A DNA stretch of 64,000 bases from Bedellia somnulentella (taxonomy: Eukaryota > Arthropoda > Insecta > Lepidoptera > Bedelliidae): the NCBI GenBank assembly GCA_963576735.1, contig OY755187.1, positions 9,548,001 through 9,612,000 on the forward strand, read 5' to 3'. How positions within the stretch are numbered: the stretch's first letter is position 1; every line of letters starts with the position of its first letter. The position numbers were made by a program, and so were the translations under genes. The notes under the pieces are model-generated. The model was not told the origin of the DNA. It saw only the letters and a list, made by a program, of their open reading frames with translations, and did no database searches. Shown here in pieces: positions 1-10,683 of this stretch.

Positions 1-89
1 AAGGCAGCAATGAAACAATACGATCAATCAAATCAATGGAATCAGATAACTACTTATTACTCAAACTCAAGCCGTTTGGCAAGAATTCA

Positions 90-270
90 CTGTCACATGA
101 CTAAGTACAACTTAGCCATGTGGGTTTCCTCGCGATGTTGTCTCTCACCGTTAACAACCATGATAAATTAACCACACATATGACTTTAGAAAAGACTAAT
201 TGGTGTAGGCCCGACCTGGGATTCGAACTCACGCCTGTCTGTATTGACGGGCGGATGTTCGAATCATTGG
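90..270 (-). mobile_element. SINE-B, 5' half with tRNA-like head
   Basis: The reverse strand carries the tRNA-like head (B box near 229) and the first part of the SINE-B body. The 3' half and tail are missing. Confidence 0.75.
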
Positions 271-584
271 ACTATTATGGCATTCTTGGCATATTAACAA
301 TTAAGAATAGATGTATTTTTCATATATTAAGAAATAATTAGTTAGCAATTTAATTAACTATAGTTCATTATACTAAAACGTAACACTCCTGTAGATGAAA
401 GGTCCCTTAGATGCGTAACATACTCGTTTTGCTATGTAAAGACTTGTAGGGCGCTTAGCCTTAATGATGTTATTTATTATATGTTATGTTAGTTATTATA
501 TATATATAGTATAGCATAGTTATCAGTTTCACCATGTTGTTGTACATCTATCTCACATGACTTTAATTTATTGACCTCTCCATT
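271..584. other. AT-rich unannotated stretch
   Basis: No repeat or reading frame recognised apart from a short TA run near 500. Confidence 0.5.
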
Positions 585-720
585 CAAAGGTTGTCTGTAA
601 GAGATTGCTTTTAGTGATAAGACCGCCAATTGTACTTTTGTTAATACATTCGTGTATTTGTAATTGTTTTTCCATATTTGATGTACAACAAAGAGTTTTC
701 TATTCTATTCTATTCTATTA
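585..720 (+). mobile_element. LINE 3' end with TATTC tail
   Basis: A 3'-terminal LINE remnant. GGTTGTCTG is followed by a GCTTTTAGTGATAAGAC hairpin-like segment, a TGTACAACAAAGAG end and a (TATTC)n tail at 700-719. Reversed fragments of the same family lie at 3848-3975, 14285-14340 and 29446-29545. Clade assignment (CR1/Jockey group) is from memory of insect LINE tails, not shown by coding sequence here. Confidence 0.6.
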
Positions 721-751
721 TAAAACATCTTCTTCATTCATCTTCTTACAT

Positions 752-985
752 TTACTCAAGGCCATAAATCCCTAGAAGGGGTAGCCAGATTTTGGGAACA
801 CGAAAATTTTCAGCCACTTTTGGAACTAAGAGTGGTGTAAAGATTGAAAAACAAAGGTTGTTTGGTGATGAGTCTCCAACCGCATCGCCTAGAAATCCCT
901 TAAAAGCCCCAATACCTTTAGCCGCCTCTTACGAACACCCACGGGCAAAAATGGGGTAGTGCTATTCTAAGCCGACACTACACAG
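752..985 (-). mobile_element. SINE-A copy
   Basis: Nearly full-length reverse copy, from the CTCACGGC-type tail to the CACTACACAG head. The TATG tail is lost. Confidence 0.8.
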
Positions 986-1059
986 TCTATTCCTCATACT
1001 ATAAAATAATAATTAACATGGATATCTCATATATGGTTCATATCCAAACATGTGGTATT

Positions 1060-1330
1060 ACTACTAATAAATAAAGAATAAATAAAGGAAAGAAAAATTT
1101 CGAAACAGCCGGGAATCGAACCCGCGACCTCGGGTATACGCCCCGACGCTCTGCCAATTGAGCCACCGTGTCAATGGCTGCCAGCGCGAAATTCTTCTAT
1201 CCTTTATTTCTTTTACACGTTTAAGTAGTGTTTGCGTGGGAAGAATACATATATTTATTAGTAATAATCCCCACATGAGGTTTTCATGAACAAAAAGATT
1301 TGAATCATGTGCTATCACTGTTCTTCAGGT
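1060..1330 (-). mobile_element. tRNA-like palindromic element, copy 1
   Basis: Contains a tRNA-like segment at 1101-1172 (reverse strand). Its anticodon stem TCGGG/CCCGA is perfect and encloses the 7-nt loop GCGTATA. Inverted repeats of an AAATAAAGGA...AATTTCG type flank the segment. The outer end contains CCCCACATGAGGTTTTCATG, shared with 7064-7125 and 49268-49305. The last bases of the acceptor stem are mutated (AAACAG for GACACAG), so this is not a working tRNA gene. Confidence 0.65.
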
Positions 1331-1548
1331 TGCGAATAAGTGCTCTCGTCAAAGTATTCAAGTCAGTAGAGTAGGACCTAAGCCATTCACTCAGGGTCTA
1401 AATCGGCTTATGTACACTTACTTTGTGATTTTTGTTATTGAGAAACTGATGTTTTCGTACCTGCAACAAGTATTAATTATTTTCAGTATATTTTTTATTC
1501 AATAAATATAAGTAAATACATCCCATATAATACACATATATAGGGACA

Positions 1549-1595
1549 ATGTACTCACGGCTATGAATCCTTGGAAGAGATAGCCAGAGATAAGA
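1549..1595 (-). mobile_element. SINE-A tail fragment
   Basis: Only the 3' module and the start of the body are present. Confidence 0.55.
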
Positions 1596-1770
1596 AATTA
1601 GAAAAATAAAAAAATAAAAATAAACGGCATCATTTGCAAAGTCTTAATACATAAGAATTATCATTTCTACTATCAGACAAGAATTTACCAAATTTTGGCA
1701 TAGATTTTTCGAACGATTTTGTCGAACTTAAAAATTTGACAAATTGTTTTGAAGTATAATATTGATATTA

Positions 1771-2020
1771 TACATACATACATACATATACTCACGGCTA
1801 TAAACCCCTAGAAGGGGTAGCCAGAGCTAAGGAATCAGAAATTCCTCAGCCGCTTTTGGAAGTTGTGTGGTGAAAAGATGGTGAAATAATGGTTGTTGGT
1901 GATGGGTCTCCAACTGCATCGCCCAAAAATCCCTCAAAAGCCCCAAATCCGTAAGTCGCCTGTTACGTACACCCACCGGAAGAAATGGGGTAGTGCTATT
2001 CTAAGCCGACACTACACAGC
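1771..2020 (-). mobile_element. SINE-A copy, full length
   Basis: The full module, body and GCTGTGTAG head are readable on the reverse strand, with a (TATG)n tail at 1771-1790. Confidence 0.85.
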
Positions 2021-2037
2021 AATAATTGATTTTATAT

Positions 2038-2090
2038 CGGATGCAAAAAAGATTATCTACACGAACTGAGTCGCGGGCGGAAAGCTTGTG
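2038..2090 (+). mobile_element. Helitron 3' end remnant
   Basis: Aligns with 51640-51689: GATGCAAAAAA, then a hairpin around GAGTCGCGGGC. The terminal CTAG has decayed to CTTG. Confidence 0.4.
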
Positions 2091-2504
2091 AATAAATAAT
2101 TTTCTTCTTTTATTATATTCAAATATTCAATAAATTGTTGAACTTATTTTCTGACTTAGAAATTAAAATTGTTAACATAACCTTACCACTCTCTGCTGGT
2201 TCAAAATAAAAAAGTAAATGAAGCTGACATGGTAAATTTGCATTACATTTTAAACAAAACGAGATCAATCCAATTTGGAGCAGAATTTATTAGGCAATTA
2301 AGTTCATCAAAAAAGGTTTTTTATTTCCATTCTTGTTTCGCAGCAAAAAGGGTATTTCGCATTGTTAATTTGGCGAATTGTGTATTTATTTGACAAAGAT
2401 ATTTGGTGTTTCCGTATCAATTATTGCTTATAATTACAACGTTAAATCGCAAATGAAAAAAAAAGTGTGTTTGATACTGCTAATTAGTGAAAAAAATATT
2501 CCCT
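2091..2504. other. unannotated stretch
   Basis: AT-rich; nothing recognised. Confidence 0.5.
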
Positions 2505-2585
2505 TTTAAGGGAGACCCATCACTAAAACCTAGCTACCCCTTCTAGGGATTTATAGCCGTGAGTATATGTATGCATGTGTATGTA
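2505..2585 (+). mobile_element. SINE-A with internal deletion
   Basis: GGAGACCCATCAC is joined almost directly to the 3' module and tail, so about 70 bp of the middle is lost. Confidence 0.65.
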
Positions 2586-2687
2586 AAATATTCCCCTTAC
2601 AATTTCCAAAAGTAGTTTGTGAACCGTTTATTCTGAGCGCTGCTTACAAGAACGTTGTTTAGTTGCGAGTAAATGCAACCACCATGT

Positions 2688-2728
2688 GGAAATGGGATAG
2701 TGCTATTCTAAGCCGTCTTTATGCAGTT
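2688..2728 (-). mobile_element. SINE-A head fragment
   Basis: Reverse head only, ending in a mutated TATGCAG. Confidence 0.5.
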
Positions 2729-2886
2729 TATGTGTTACTTAGAAATTACTTAAATTTATTGCCTAGCTTTAGTCATTACTGTACGTAATTTGGCCCTTAA
2801 CTAATCTATGTCGATGTGAGTTATGATTAATTTACTTGATTAGGGGAATCAAAAATATGATAGAAGAGCTGGGGTACTGTTGAAGA

Positions 2887-3035
2887 GCTGTGTAGTGTCG
2901 GGATAGAATAGCACTACCTAATTGATTTCTTACGTACGAGCCAACTAATGATACTGAGCTTTTTAAGTGAATTTTGGGCGATGTGGCTGGAGGCTTTAAC
3001 TTACCTCTTTTTGGGATATACAACCGTATTAATAT
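2887..3035 (+). mobile_element. SINE-A, degenerate
   Basis: The head GCTGTGTAGTGTCGG is clear. The centre is decayed and much of the 3' half is missing. Confidence 0.55.
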
Positions 3036-3592
3036 TTATGGATTTATGATTATAACTCTACTATAATATAAATTAGCTTTCCGCTTACATTTATGACTGG
3101 GATTTCTACTAATCAATTTTTAAAGCTTCTTTAATTCTACATGATACTAGAATGTGAGTAGGATAAAAATATAAATACCTTAAAATTGTAAATTGAAAAA
3201 AACTTAATCCTAAATTTCCATTCAACAAGGCACTCTCATAACACAAATAACAATCACAATTTTCGCATAAAAATTGCTTAGTTATTTTCACTTGATTAAC
3301 AAAAAATATCAGAAAAAAAAAGTTATTTTGTTCTCATCTGTACATCAATCAAGACACGTAAATAGTACAATCGCGTAAAATGGTTCGAATACAATAAGTA
3401 ACGCGCGGGCGAGAATCTAAGTGTAGAGTCCAACTGAGCGATAAACGAACGATTACAGAAGCACTGATGCGTAGAGCTGGCCACAGCTTATCGATAACAC
3501 GTTATTTGACATCGCAGTCGTACTTTTTGATGTTAGAACTTGTTATTGTATAAGAATAGAAAATATAAGTAGAAAATATAAAGAATATTTTA
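3036..3592. other. unannotated stretch
   Basis: AT-rich. A TTATCGATAAC palindrome lies near 3488. No gene recognised. Confidence 0.5.
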
Positions 3593-3849
3593 GCTGTGTA
3601 GTGTCGGCTTAGAATAGCACTACCCCATTTTTTCCGGTGGGTGTACGTAAGAGGCGACTAACGGTATTAGGGCTTTTAAGGGATTTTTGGGCGATGCGGT
3701 TGGAGACCCATCACCAACAACTTTATTTCACCATCTTTTCCCTATGCAACTTCCAAAAGTGGCTGAGGAATTTCTGATTCCTTAGCTCTGGCTACCCCTC
3801 CTAGGGATTTATAGCTGTGAGTATATGTATGTATGTATGTATGTATGTA
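3593..3849 (+). mobile_element. SINE-A copy, full length
   Basis: A complete copy close to the consensus, with a (TATG)n tail. It abuts a reversed LINE 3' end at 3848. Confidence 0.88.
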
Positions 3850-3975
3850 ATAGAAAACTCTTTATTGTACATCACTGTTAAAAACATTTTACACAGATTA
3901 TTTCTTAAATATAAGTACAATTGGCGATCTTACCGCTTTAAAGTGATCTTTTTCAGACAATATCCATACCTCCGG
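3848..3975 (-). mobile_element. LINE 3' end, reversed
   Basis: Reverse complement of the family at 585-720: ATAGAAAACTCTTTATTGTAC, then GTACAATTGGCGATCTTACC. Confidence 0.55.
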
Positions 3976-4305
3976 GAAATCTTTGCTATCTGTTCAATGA
4001 ATTTCTAACATTGAGTAGGTGTTTAGATATGATAATTGATTTTTATTCACGGTTGGTATTTTATTTGCAAACGTAAAGTAACTCCGTACCGCGGTGATAA
4101 ATATACATTTCGTTCACCACAGCCTACTTTGTACTAATGTATGTAATTTCCACCACACTTGCGTAGTTCGGGCTAGCAAACTAGCGACTACAATCCTACA
4201 AAGTGCGAAACCATCTTAATTTTTTGGATTATCATATCAGTTAATTTAAGCCTGCAATATCCTGCCGGACTCGGTTAAATATAACGAATTAAATAAGTGA
4301 TTTAC
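3976..4305. other. unannotated stretch
   Basis: Nothing recognised. Confidence 0.45.
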
Positions 4306-4376
4306 CCCACACGTCTCGAACCCAACACCTTTGATATCTGAGTTGCTCCCTGTACCGCTAGACCACGAGAGCGGTT
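4306..4376 (-). other. tRNA-like sequence, probably SINE head or pseudo-tRNA
   Basis: On the reverse strand an A-box-like TGGTCTAGCGG and a B-box-like GGGTTCGAGAC are spaced as in a tRNA, but no acceptor stem can be formed. It may be a decayed tRNA or a SINE head. Confidence 0.35.
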
Positions 4377-4684
4377 ATTGATATCATTCAATCTAAACCA
4401 AACCTACAAAGTCGATAATCAACTATATTATTAAACTTTTTTTGGTAACTTGTTACTAGGCCAGAATTACAACTTGGCAATGTAGGCAGTTTTCATAACT
4501 GGTGGTGTCGCATGAAAAATAGCCCATCCCCAAGGGCGACACAACGAAAAAAAGTTTGGAAAGCCCTAATATAATATATATGATACAAAAAACGACGTTG
4601 TATCAAACTCAAGTGTTTCTTTTCAACCTGAGCTGCCAAGGTAGTTTATATCATTAATATTGTTGGTTTACTTATACCTTTAGA
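4377..4684. other. unannotated stretch
   Basis: Nothing recognised except a TA run at about 4685-4698. Confidence 0.45.
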
Positions 4685-4698
4685 TATATATATATATA

Positions 4699-4782
4699 CC
4701 AGGATCGTACCAAGTGGCGATCGATAGTCTCTGCCTACCCCAATGGGAACTAACGGCGTGAGAATATGTATGTATGTATATG
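4699..4782 (+). mobile_element. RTE-t: 3' end of an RTE-type LINE
   Basis: Encodes the last residues of an RTE polyprotein (CQDRxKWRSIVSAYPNGN-like, here CQDRTKW decayed). The 33-nt 3' module (4729-4761) and a TATG tail follow. This copy is the reference for the module comparison. Confidence 0.7.
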
Positions 4783-5080
4783 TTAGATTTAGGCTTCTTC
4801 AAAATGAAGGTTATCCTTTATACAAATATGTCAATAGAAACCTATTATGTTAATAATGAATATAGTTTGATAGTGAACAGTTTACTATACGTTGTAATGT
4901 TGTAATATTAATTGATAGCAATGTCACTGACCTACAAATGTCATCAGTTGTAATTATTATTTAGACTGATAAGCTAGGAAAAACATTTTGGGTTATTGAC
5001 ATTGCAGTTACTTGTTTGACCTATAACTTATCTTTAAACACGATTACGATTACGGTATGTTTTAAGAAAAAACAAATATG
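4783..5080. other. unannotated stretch
   Basis: Nothing recognised. Confidence 0.45.
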
Positions 5081-5328
5081 CATACATACATACATATACT
5101 CACGGCTATAAATCCCTAGAAGAGGTAGCCAGAGCAAAGGAATTAGAAATTCCTCAGCCACTTTCGGAAAGTTGAGTGGGGAAAAGATGGTAAAATAAAG
5201 GTTTTTGGTGATGGGTCTCCAACCGCATCGCCCAAAAATCCCTTAGAGCCCCAATTCCGTTAGTCGCCTCTTACGTACACCCACCGGAAGAAATGGGGTA
5301 GTGCTATTCTAAGCCGACACTACACGGC
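5081..5328 (-). mobile_element. SINE-A copy, full length
   Basis: Complete reverse copy with the TATG tail at 5081-5098. The head ends in CACGGC rather than CACAGC. Confidence 0.87.
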
Positions 5329-5345
5329 AAATATACATACATGCA

Positions 5346-5425
5346 TATAACATAACATAAACGTTCACGCCGATAATCCTAATACACTTCGGGGATATTC
5401 GGCGTGAACGTTTATGTTATGTTAT
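5346..5425. repeat. palindrome made of two SINE-B tails
   Basis: A left arm (ATAACATAACATAAACG) and a right arm (CGTTTATGTTATGTTAT) pair across a ~30 nt loop. The loop contains the CTTCGGGGATATTCGGCG end of SINE-B. Two SINE-B 3' ends lie head to head here with no bodies. Confidence 0.75.
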
Positions 5426-5430
5426 ATTAT

Positions 5431-5642
5431 ACATATACTAACGACCATTAATCCCAAAAGGGGTAGCTAGAGCTTTAGAGCTAGAAACTCCTCAACCACA
5501 TTTGGAAGTTGATAGGGGACAAGATGGCAGAAATAAAACCAACCCAACCGCATCGCCCATAAACCACTTAAAAGAGCCCCATATCCTTAGTCGCCTCTTA
5601 CAACACCCGTAGGTAGAAAGGGGTTGTTACATTCCGGCAAAC
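5431..5642 (-). mobile_element. SINE-A copy, subfamily A2
   Basis: Reverse copy with A2 diagnostics: GAGCTAGAAACTCCTC, GGGGACAAGATGG and CACCCGTAGGTAGAAAGGGG. The head is eroded. Confidence 0.75.
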
Positions 5643-7063
5643 CGAATACCTATAAAACAATTGAAGTTGCTGTACGAATCTTTTACTATGATCTGTTCAC
5701 TTGATTTTTGTAGCATTTTAATATTTGATTTATTTCTGTAACCGAGGCTCGCGGGGTCGATTTTTGATAATTATGTATATGTCTATCATAGCCGTGTTAA
5801 CGTAATAAACATATCAAACCTTTACATTCAAGCAGAATATGCAAAGTTATAACGGCATCGATGAACAATTCAGTGATTAAATATGGAAGAGCTTAACAAA
5901 ACTCTACGGAAGTTCTGTGAGTAAGTTTTATTATTATGCACAAGTAAATCAATTATTTTTTATGGCCAGTGATAACAAAAAGTCCTAAAACCTTATATCT
6001 TCATCGCAGGCCCCGTAGTGGAAGACATAAGCTACGATTCTGTACCGAATAAAACCTACTACAGAGACCAATAAACTTATTTGTATCTCCAAAGTTAATA
6101 AGCAAATCAATCCACAATTACAAACAATGAAGTGTCAGATCAAATCGATATCAACAGTCAAGAGTTCAAGACATCAATCAAAAACTGACCCCAATGTTAC
6201 ACCGTTAGTGATGTCCTTAACTTTGTCGTTATCGATAAATTGATTACTCATATTTAATAACAGCGATAGCGGGTTATTGATCTGTAAAGTTCAATTCAGA
6301 GTTGATAATTGTTTTGTTTAATAAACACAGCTGTTTTGATCACAGTTGACATTGTATTGTTGATAAGGTTTTGTAATGTACATTAAGATTTAATGTATTT
6401 TTAATTTTAACAACAGCGTGGGAATTTTAGTAATTATGTTTCGAGATATATTTACAAAGAATCACATACGCAACATTTAAATTGGTTTTATAGCCTAACT
6501 GAAGTTTTATGCTGATCCGTTTTTGTGCCAGTAGGGAATTTGAAATAGTTCTGTATAGTTAATGTGTTAGCAACTTAACGTTTTTCTATTATTGTCTTAT
6601 TTAATTTCATTCCATTTTCAAATTTCATGCATTGCTATAATATACTAGTTGATATGCAATTTTGGTTTCATACTCATAAAATATTCTTTAGATATTATTT
6701 AAATTTTTATTTCCGGACGATTTTAGAAAGAATCATTTTCGCTGCAATTTAATGCGGGATACACACACATCTATGATATTATTACGATAATTTTTTTTTG
6801 AACAAAATGTGGTAAAGATATTTTGTCGTCTTCATTTTTACAAAACATCTTGTGCAGCGACGATATATTAATTTTATTTTCGTTTAAATAAAATGAAATG
6901 TTGAGTAACCATAACTTATGTTTTAACTTTCAATTAAATAAAATATAAAGTTTTGAATACTTATTGGAAAATTCGAACCTTTATTTTTTTGTAGTATTAA
7001 GTAATATATTTTTGTGCTGATAAAAATCATTACTTGAAGTACAAAAATTAATAGCAGGGGTAA
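5643..7063. other. longest repeat-free stretch
   Basis: About 1.4 kb with no recognised transposon, AT-rich. The six frames show no credible coding. It is the best single-copy block in the first half of the window. Confidence 0.5.
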
Positions 7064-7125
7064 TTTAAATCTTTTTGTTCATGAAAACCTCATGTGGGGA
7101 TATTCTTTATTTATTAGCGGGGATA
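7064..7125 (-). mobile_element. end fragment of the tRNA-like palindromic element
   Basis: Shares TTCATGAAAACCTCATGTGG and the TTCTTTATTTATTAG stretch with the copies at 1060 and 51690-52125, without the tRNA-like core. Confidence 0.45.
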
Positions 7126-7276
7126 AGTTGCATAATATTACTTTTAGAGTGCAAAGACGTAACCCATCTCGGTTTTGTATATAGCAAATGAGGTATTTAA
7201 GAATCTGTGGGCTTCTTATGTGCGGATTTGGTGTTTTGAGGCTTTTTAGTAAAATTTTGGACATTCTGGCTGGAAA

Positions 7277-7417
7277 TCTATACTTATAATAAATCTGTAG
7301 AGAGGTCAATTCTGTACATTAAATATATTTTCAAAATAACTATCAGGGGTGATTAGTGATCGATACTGATGCCAAAAATGCAATCAGTAAAATTTTTGTC
7401 TGTCTGTCTGTCTGTCC

Positions 7418-7460
<43 letters not shown>

Positions 7461-8263
7461 GGTTTGTATGTTCCTTATGGAAACAAAAACTACTATACAG
7501 ATTTTAACGAAACTTGGTAGAATTATTCTTCATACTCCTGGGCAGGTTATAGTGTACTTTTCAGCAGAGTAGTGAAGGGGAATTTTGGGAAAATTTGGGA
7601 AAACGGGGGAAGTTACTCCATTTTTTAAGATTCCGTCGCGTGTGCAGCCTTAGTGGGTATAGTTACATAGAAATCATGTATGACGGAAATATTTAACATA
7701 AAATTTTCCAAAAAATATCCTTTTGCAGCATATGTCTATCTTTTATGGTTGACTCATAATAACACGGGTAATTCCTGATAGCTTAGCAGTTCGGAGCATT
7801 CTGATTATATTTGTTTACTCTTACGTTTATAGTTCTCTCATTCATCTCTCATTTAAAAAAGTTTACATTATTACCTACTCAATAAAAAAAGAATCATAGA
7901 AATCGGTATAGAATAACCAAACTTATACATGAAATAAGCTATCGCGCCCGTGTTGCGTCGTCGCGCGTGAATGCTATAAGGATATTTTTTTTTGTAATGG
8001 TTGCGCGCGCAAAATATAGCCGGGAGTATACATATACTCCCTGTATGTATGCAAATTTTGTAACTCTGATTGTTTGTTTGCATGGTTTTATTTTCGGAGA
8101 TACTGAACCGTTCATTAAAGCGCTTTCACAATCACAAAGCAACACTATTCAGGAATGCTTATAAATTGCACTAAATTTCACAAAGGTTGAGCAGTGATTG
8201 AAAAAAAACCTCAGATATTTTTAAAACTACGCTACCCGTGCGAAGCTGGGTCCGATCCACTAG
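7277..8263 (+). mobile_element. non-autonomous Helitron, full length
   Basis: Starts TCTATACTTATAATAAATC after an A and ends CTAG before a T, as expected for rolling-circle elements that insert between A and T. A terminal hairpin-like ACCC...GGGT lies just inside the 3' end (8234-8251). There is no Rep/helicase coding. A (TCTG)n tract sits at 7398-7460. A second copy at 59701-61642 has the same ends. Confidence 0.8.
7398..7460 (+). repeat. (TCTG)n microsatellite inside Helitron
   Basis: About 15 units with one CCGT interruption. The same tract sits at the same internal place in the elements at 49323 and 59701. Confidence 0.9.
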
Positions 8264-8572
8264 TACATTAATAAAAATGCTCAAATCTTACTTTCTTTTC
8301 CTTACTATATTTCCAAAACGGGCTGATAAAAAGCGAATCTAAAGATATGATTACTCCTTATAGTAGGTTGTACAAAAAGTGTTCCACTAGTTTCTTTTTT
8401 ACTCTCTCAATTACAGTGATAAAATAATTTTGCATTTGAAAACCATGACTTCCTGTGTTTGACATTATAGCTACTCAAAGTAGGTAAATAAGTAACGCGC
8501 AGAGTGGTGTCAATCGATTAGCAAAAAAGCGTTTTGTATATTTATATTTTAGTCATTCGTGTGAACCTTATT
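8264..8572. other. unannotated stretch
   Basis: Nothing recognised. Confidence 0.45.
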
Positions 8573-8838
8573 CCAGCCCGACTAATACGAGCGGTGTTTA
8601 AACTAGTTATCGCGTGGGATAAAACAGCCATCGCTTACGCACTTACTTAGTATCGTATACTGCCATCTCATTCTAACCGCTATCGTGACGATATAAGAGC
8701 GCTCGTACTTGACCTACAGGAGGCCCAAACCGAGCGTTATTTTATTGTAACTCTATCGGTTAGAATGAGATAAAAATATACGATACTAAGTAAGTGCGAA
8801 AGAGATGGCTATTTTATACCAAGTATTATCTAGTTAAA
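8573..8838. mobile_element. inverted pair of GTTATCGCG MITEs
   Basis: The forward copy at 8573-8723 (AAACTAGTTATCGCG, then TTAGTATCGTATACTGCC) is followed by an inverted copy at about 8731-8838 (GATACTAAGTAAGTGCG, then AGATGGCT). Together they form a large foldback. Single copies of this family are at 32722 and 45934. Confidence 0.7.
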
Positions 8839-9383
8839 AGGTCTCTTATGCTAGCTGGGCAGATCATCATTTTATCAGTTTACTTATTTTACGCCACATC
8901 GATAGATTACATATACTGAAAATAGTACCCAGCTCTACAAATTATCAGTGTTACCAAGCTTTGCACAATAGTGCAGTTGAATTCGCACTCACGATTTTAA
9001 CTGCATTATTCATTCGCATGTTACAAACTAAATCTGGGGTAAATTTTGTTCGTAGTAATTACTACAATTTTACAAGTACGCTTAGAATTATAGTTCAATA
9101 TTAGACAATTTAACACGAATAATGTTTTGCCCAGTATCTTGATTTTTTGGCTACTTAATAAAATGTTTCATTAAAGATAAAAATAACTTTGATAATGGTT
9201 TTAAATAACTATTTTGAAACTTCGATAGGATATACCTTCAAGGTTTTCTTTAAAATAAAATCACAAAATTATCTTATATTTATAATAAAAATATTGAATT
9301 TTGTATCTAAGTTATGAAAAGATTTACGAAAAAATTACACCAAAAGATCATCTGACAATATATAACCTTCCCTATATTTTTTG
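8839..9383. other. unannotated stretch
   Basis: AT-rich, nothing recognised. Confidence 0.45.
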
Positions 9384-9421
9384 GATTTTTGGCTGTGAGT
9401 ATAATGTAGTATGTATGTATG
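9384..9421 (+). mobile_element. SINE-A tail fragment
   Basis: GGCTGTGAGTATA followed by a TATG repeat. Confidence 0.5.
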
Positions 9422-9641
9422 TCATTACCTCACTACACTGGAATTATTCCTAAAAATAAATGATTACCCATGTAAACTATTCGTTACCGTCATCTATAGG
9501 CCTCTTTTCTTGAATCATTAAATCGACAGAATCAAAAGCGCTTTATAAGTAACAAAAACTACCCTCCTTGCTTTGGATATATCGATATCGAATACACTCT
9601 AAATTTTTTTGTTTTGTATATTACATGGCAATGTAAAGTTT

Positions 9642-9890
9642 GCTGTGTAGTGCCGGCTTAGAATAGCACTACCCCATTTCTTCCGGTGGGTGTACGTAAG
9701 AGGCGACTAACGGTATTGGGGCTTTTAGGGATTTTTGGGCGATGCGGTTGGAGACCCATCACTAAAAACCTTTATTTTTACTATCTTTTCTCCACTCAAC
9801 TTCCAAAAGTGGCTGAGGAATTTATAATTCCTTAGCTCTGGTTACCCCTTCTAGGGAAATATAGCCGTGAGTATATGTATGTATGAATGT
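9642..9890 (+). mobile_element. SINE-A copy with target-site duplication
   Basis: Full length, flanked by the 11-bp direct repeat ATGTAAAGTTT (9631-9641 and 9891-9901). Confidence 0.92.
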
Positions 9891-10077
9891 ATGTAAAGTT
9901 TAAAATAACTGCCAGTGCAAAATAGCTCTGCAAAGGAGAAATTGTAAAGAAAAATTATATTGTTTTTTCTCTTACTGAACTTGGCGAATGGAAGAAATAA
10001 AGTTTAATCTACCTGAGAACGTGTGTATTGTATTTCACACTCCTTAAAAAAGTACGGACCAATACGTAAGGCGACCG

Positions 10078-10165
10078 ACGGAGAGGTTTGTCATGTTCGT
10101 ACAAAGTGACTATCTGCCTACCACAATTTAAACTAATGATGTGGGTATATGTTATGTATGTACAA
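10078..10165 (+). mobile_element. RTE-t, degenerate
   Basis: GAGAGGTTTGTCATG, then TACAAAGTG and TCTGCCTACC, then GGGTATATG: a decayed RTE 3' end. Confidence 0.5.
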
Positions 10166-10200
10166 AAGTTAAGTGAAAAACTGCTTACTTGCTTGCTTGT

Positions 10201-10340
10201 GCTGTGTAATGTCGGCTTAGAATAGCACTACCCCGTTTCTTCCGGTGGGTGTACCTAAAAGGTGACTAACTTAGACGCCTCTTACGATCACCCATGAGAA
10301 GATATGAGGTAGTGCTATTGTAAGCCAACTCTACACAGCA
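10201..10340. repeat. inverted pair of SINE-A heads
   Basis: Forward head at 10201-10269 and reverse head at 10270-10340, heads outward and tails lost. The two halves can fold into a ~65 bp imperfect hairpin. Confidence 0.75.
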
Positions 10341-10501
10341 AGAATCCTCTTTCTATAAACAATGGTACTTGAAAGCAATGTCGTTAACTACGCTTTAGTC
10401 GCCATGGGAAGAAATGGGGTAGTACTATTCTAAGCCGACACTACACATCAAGAATCCCCTTTATATAAACAATGGTACTTGAAAGCATGTCGTTAACTAC
10501 G
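10270..10501. repeat. tandem duplication of ~110 bp
   Basis: Unit 1 is 10270-10392 and unit 2 is 10393-10501. Each holds a reversed SINE-A head plus the flank CAAGAATCC to CGTTAACTACG. Confidence 0.8.
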
Positions 10502-10683
10502 AGTACAGGTAGAGCACAACAGTAATTGAAGACATGTTCCCGAGTGGCCCAATATTCGTCATTAGAAATCCATTTCAGCGCACACCTACGGGAATGCGGC
10601 CCGGGACTAATGGCAGTTATATTGCAGATGTGATAAGACCAATGTACATTGGAAATAACATTTAAAATTATGTTAATAGTTTT

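Noticed and set aside
120..341. 73-codon ORF
   Set aside because: Its start lies in a reversed SINE-B and the rest is AT-rich; no domain.
3480..3500. TTATCGATAA palindromes (also near 8900 and 22990) as one transposon family
   Set aside because: Only the short palindrome is shared; no matching flanks could be found.
7369..7572. ORF with LSVCLSV repeats
   Set aside because: It is the translated CTGT microsatellite inside a Helitron. The same applies to 49297-49574 and 59781-60005.
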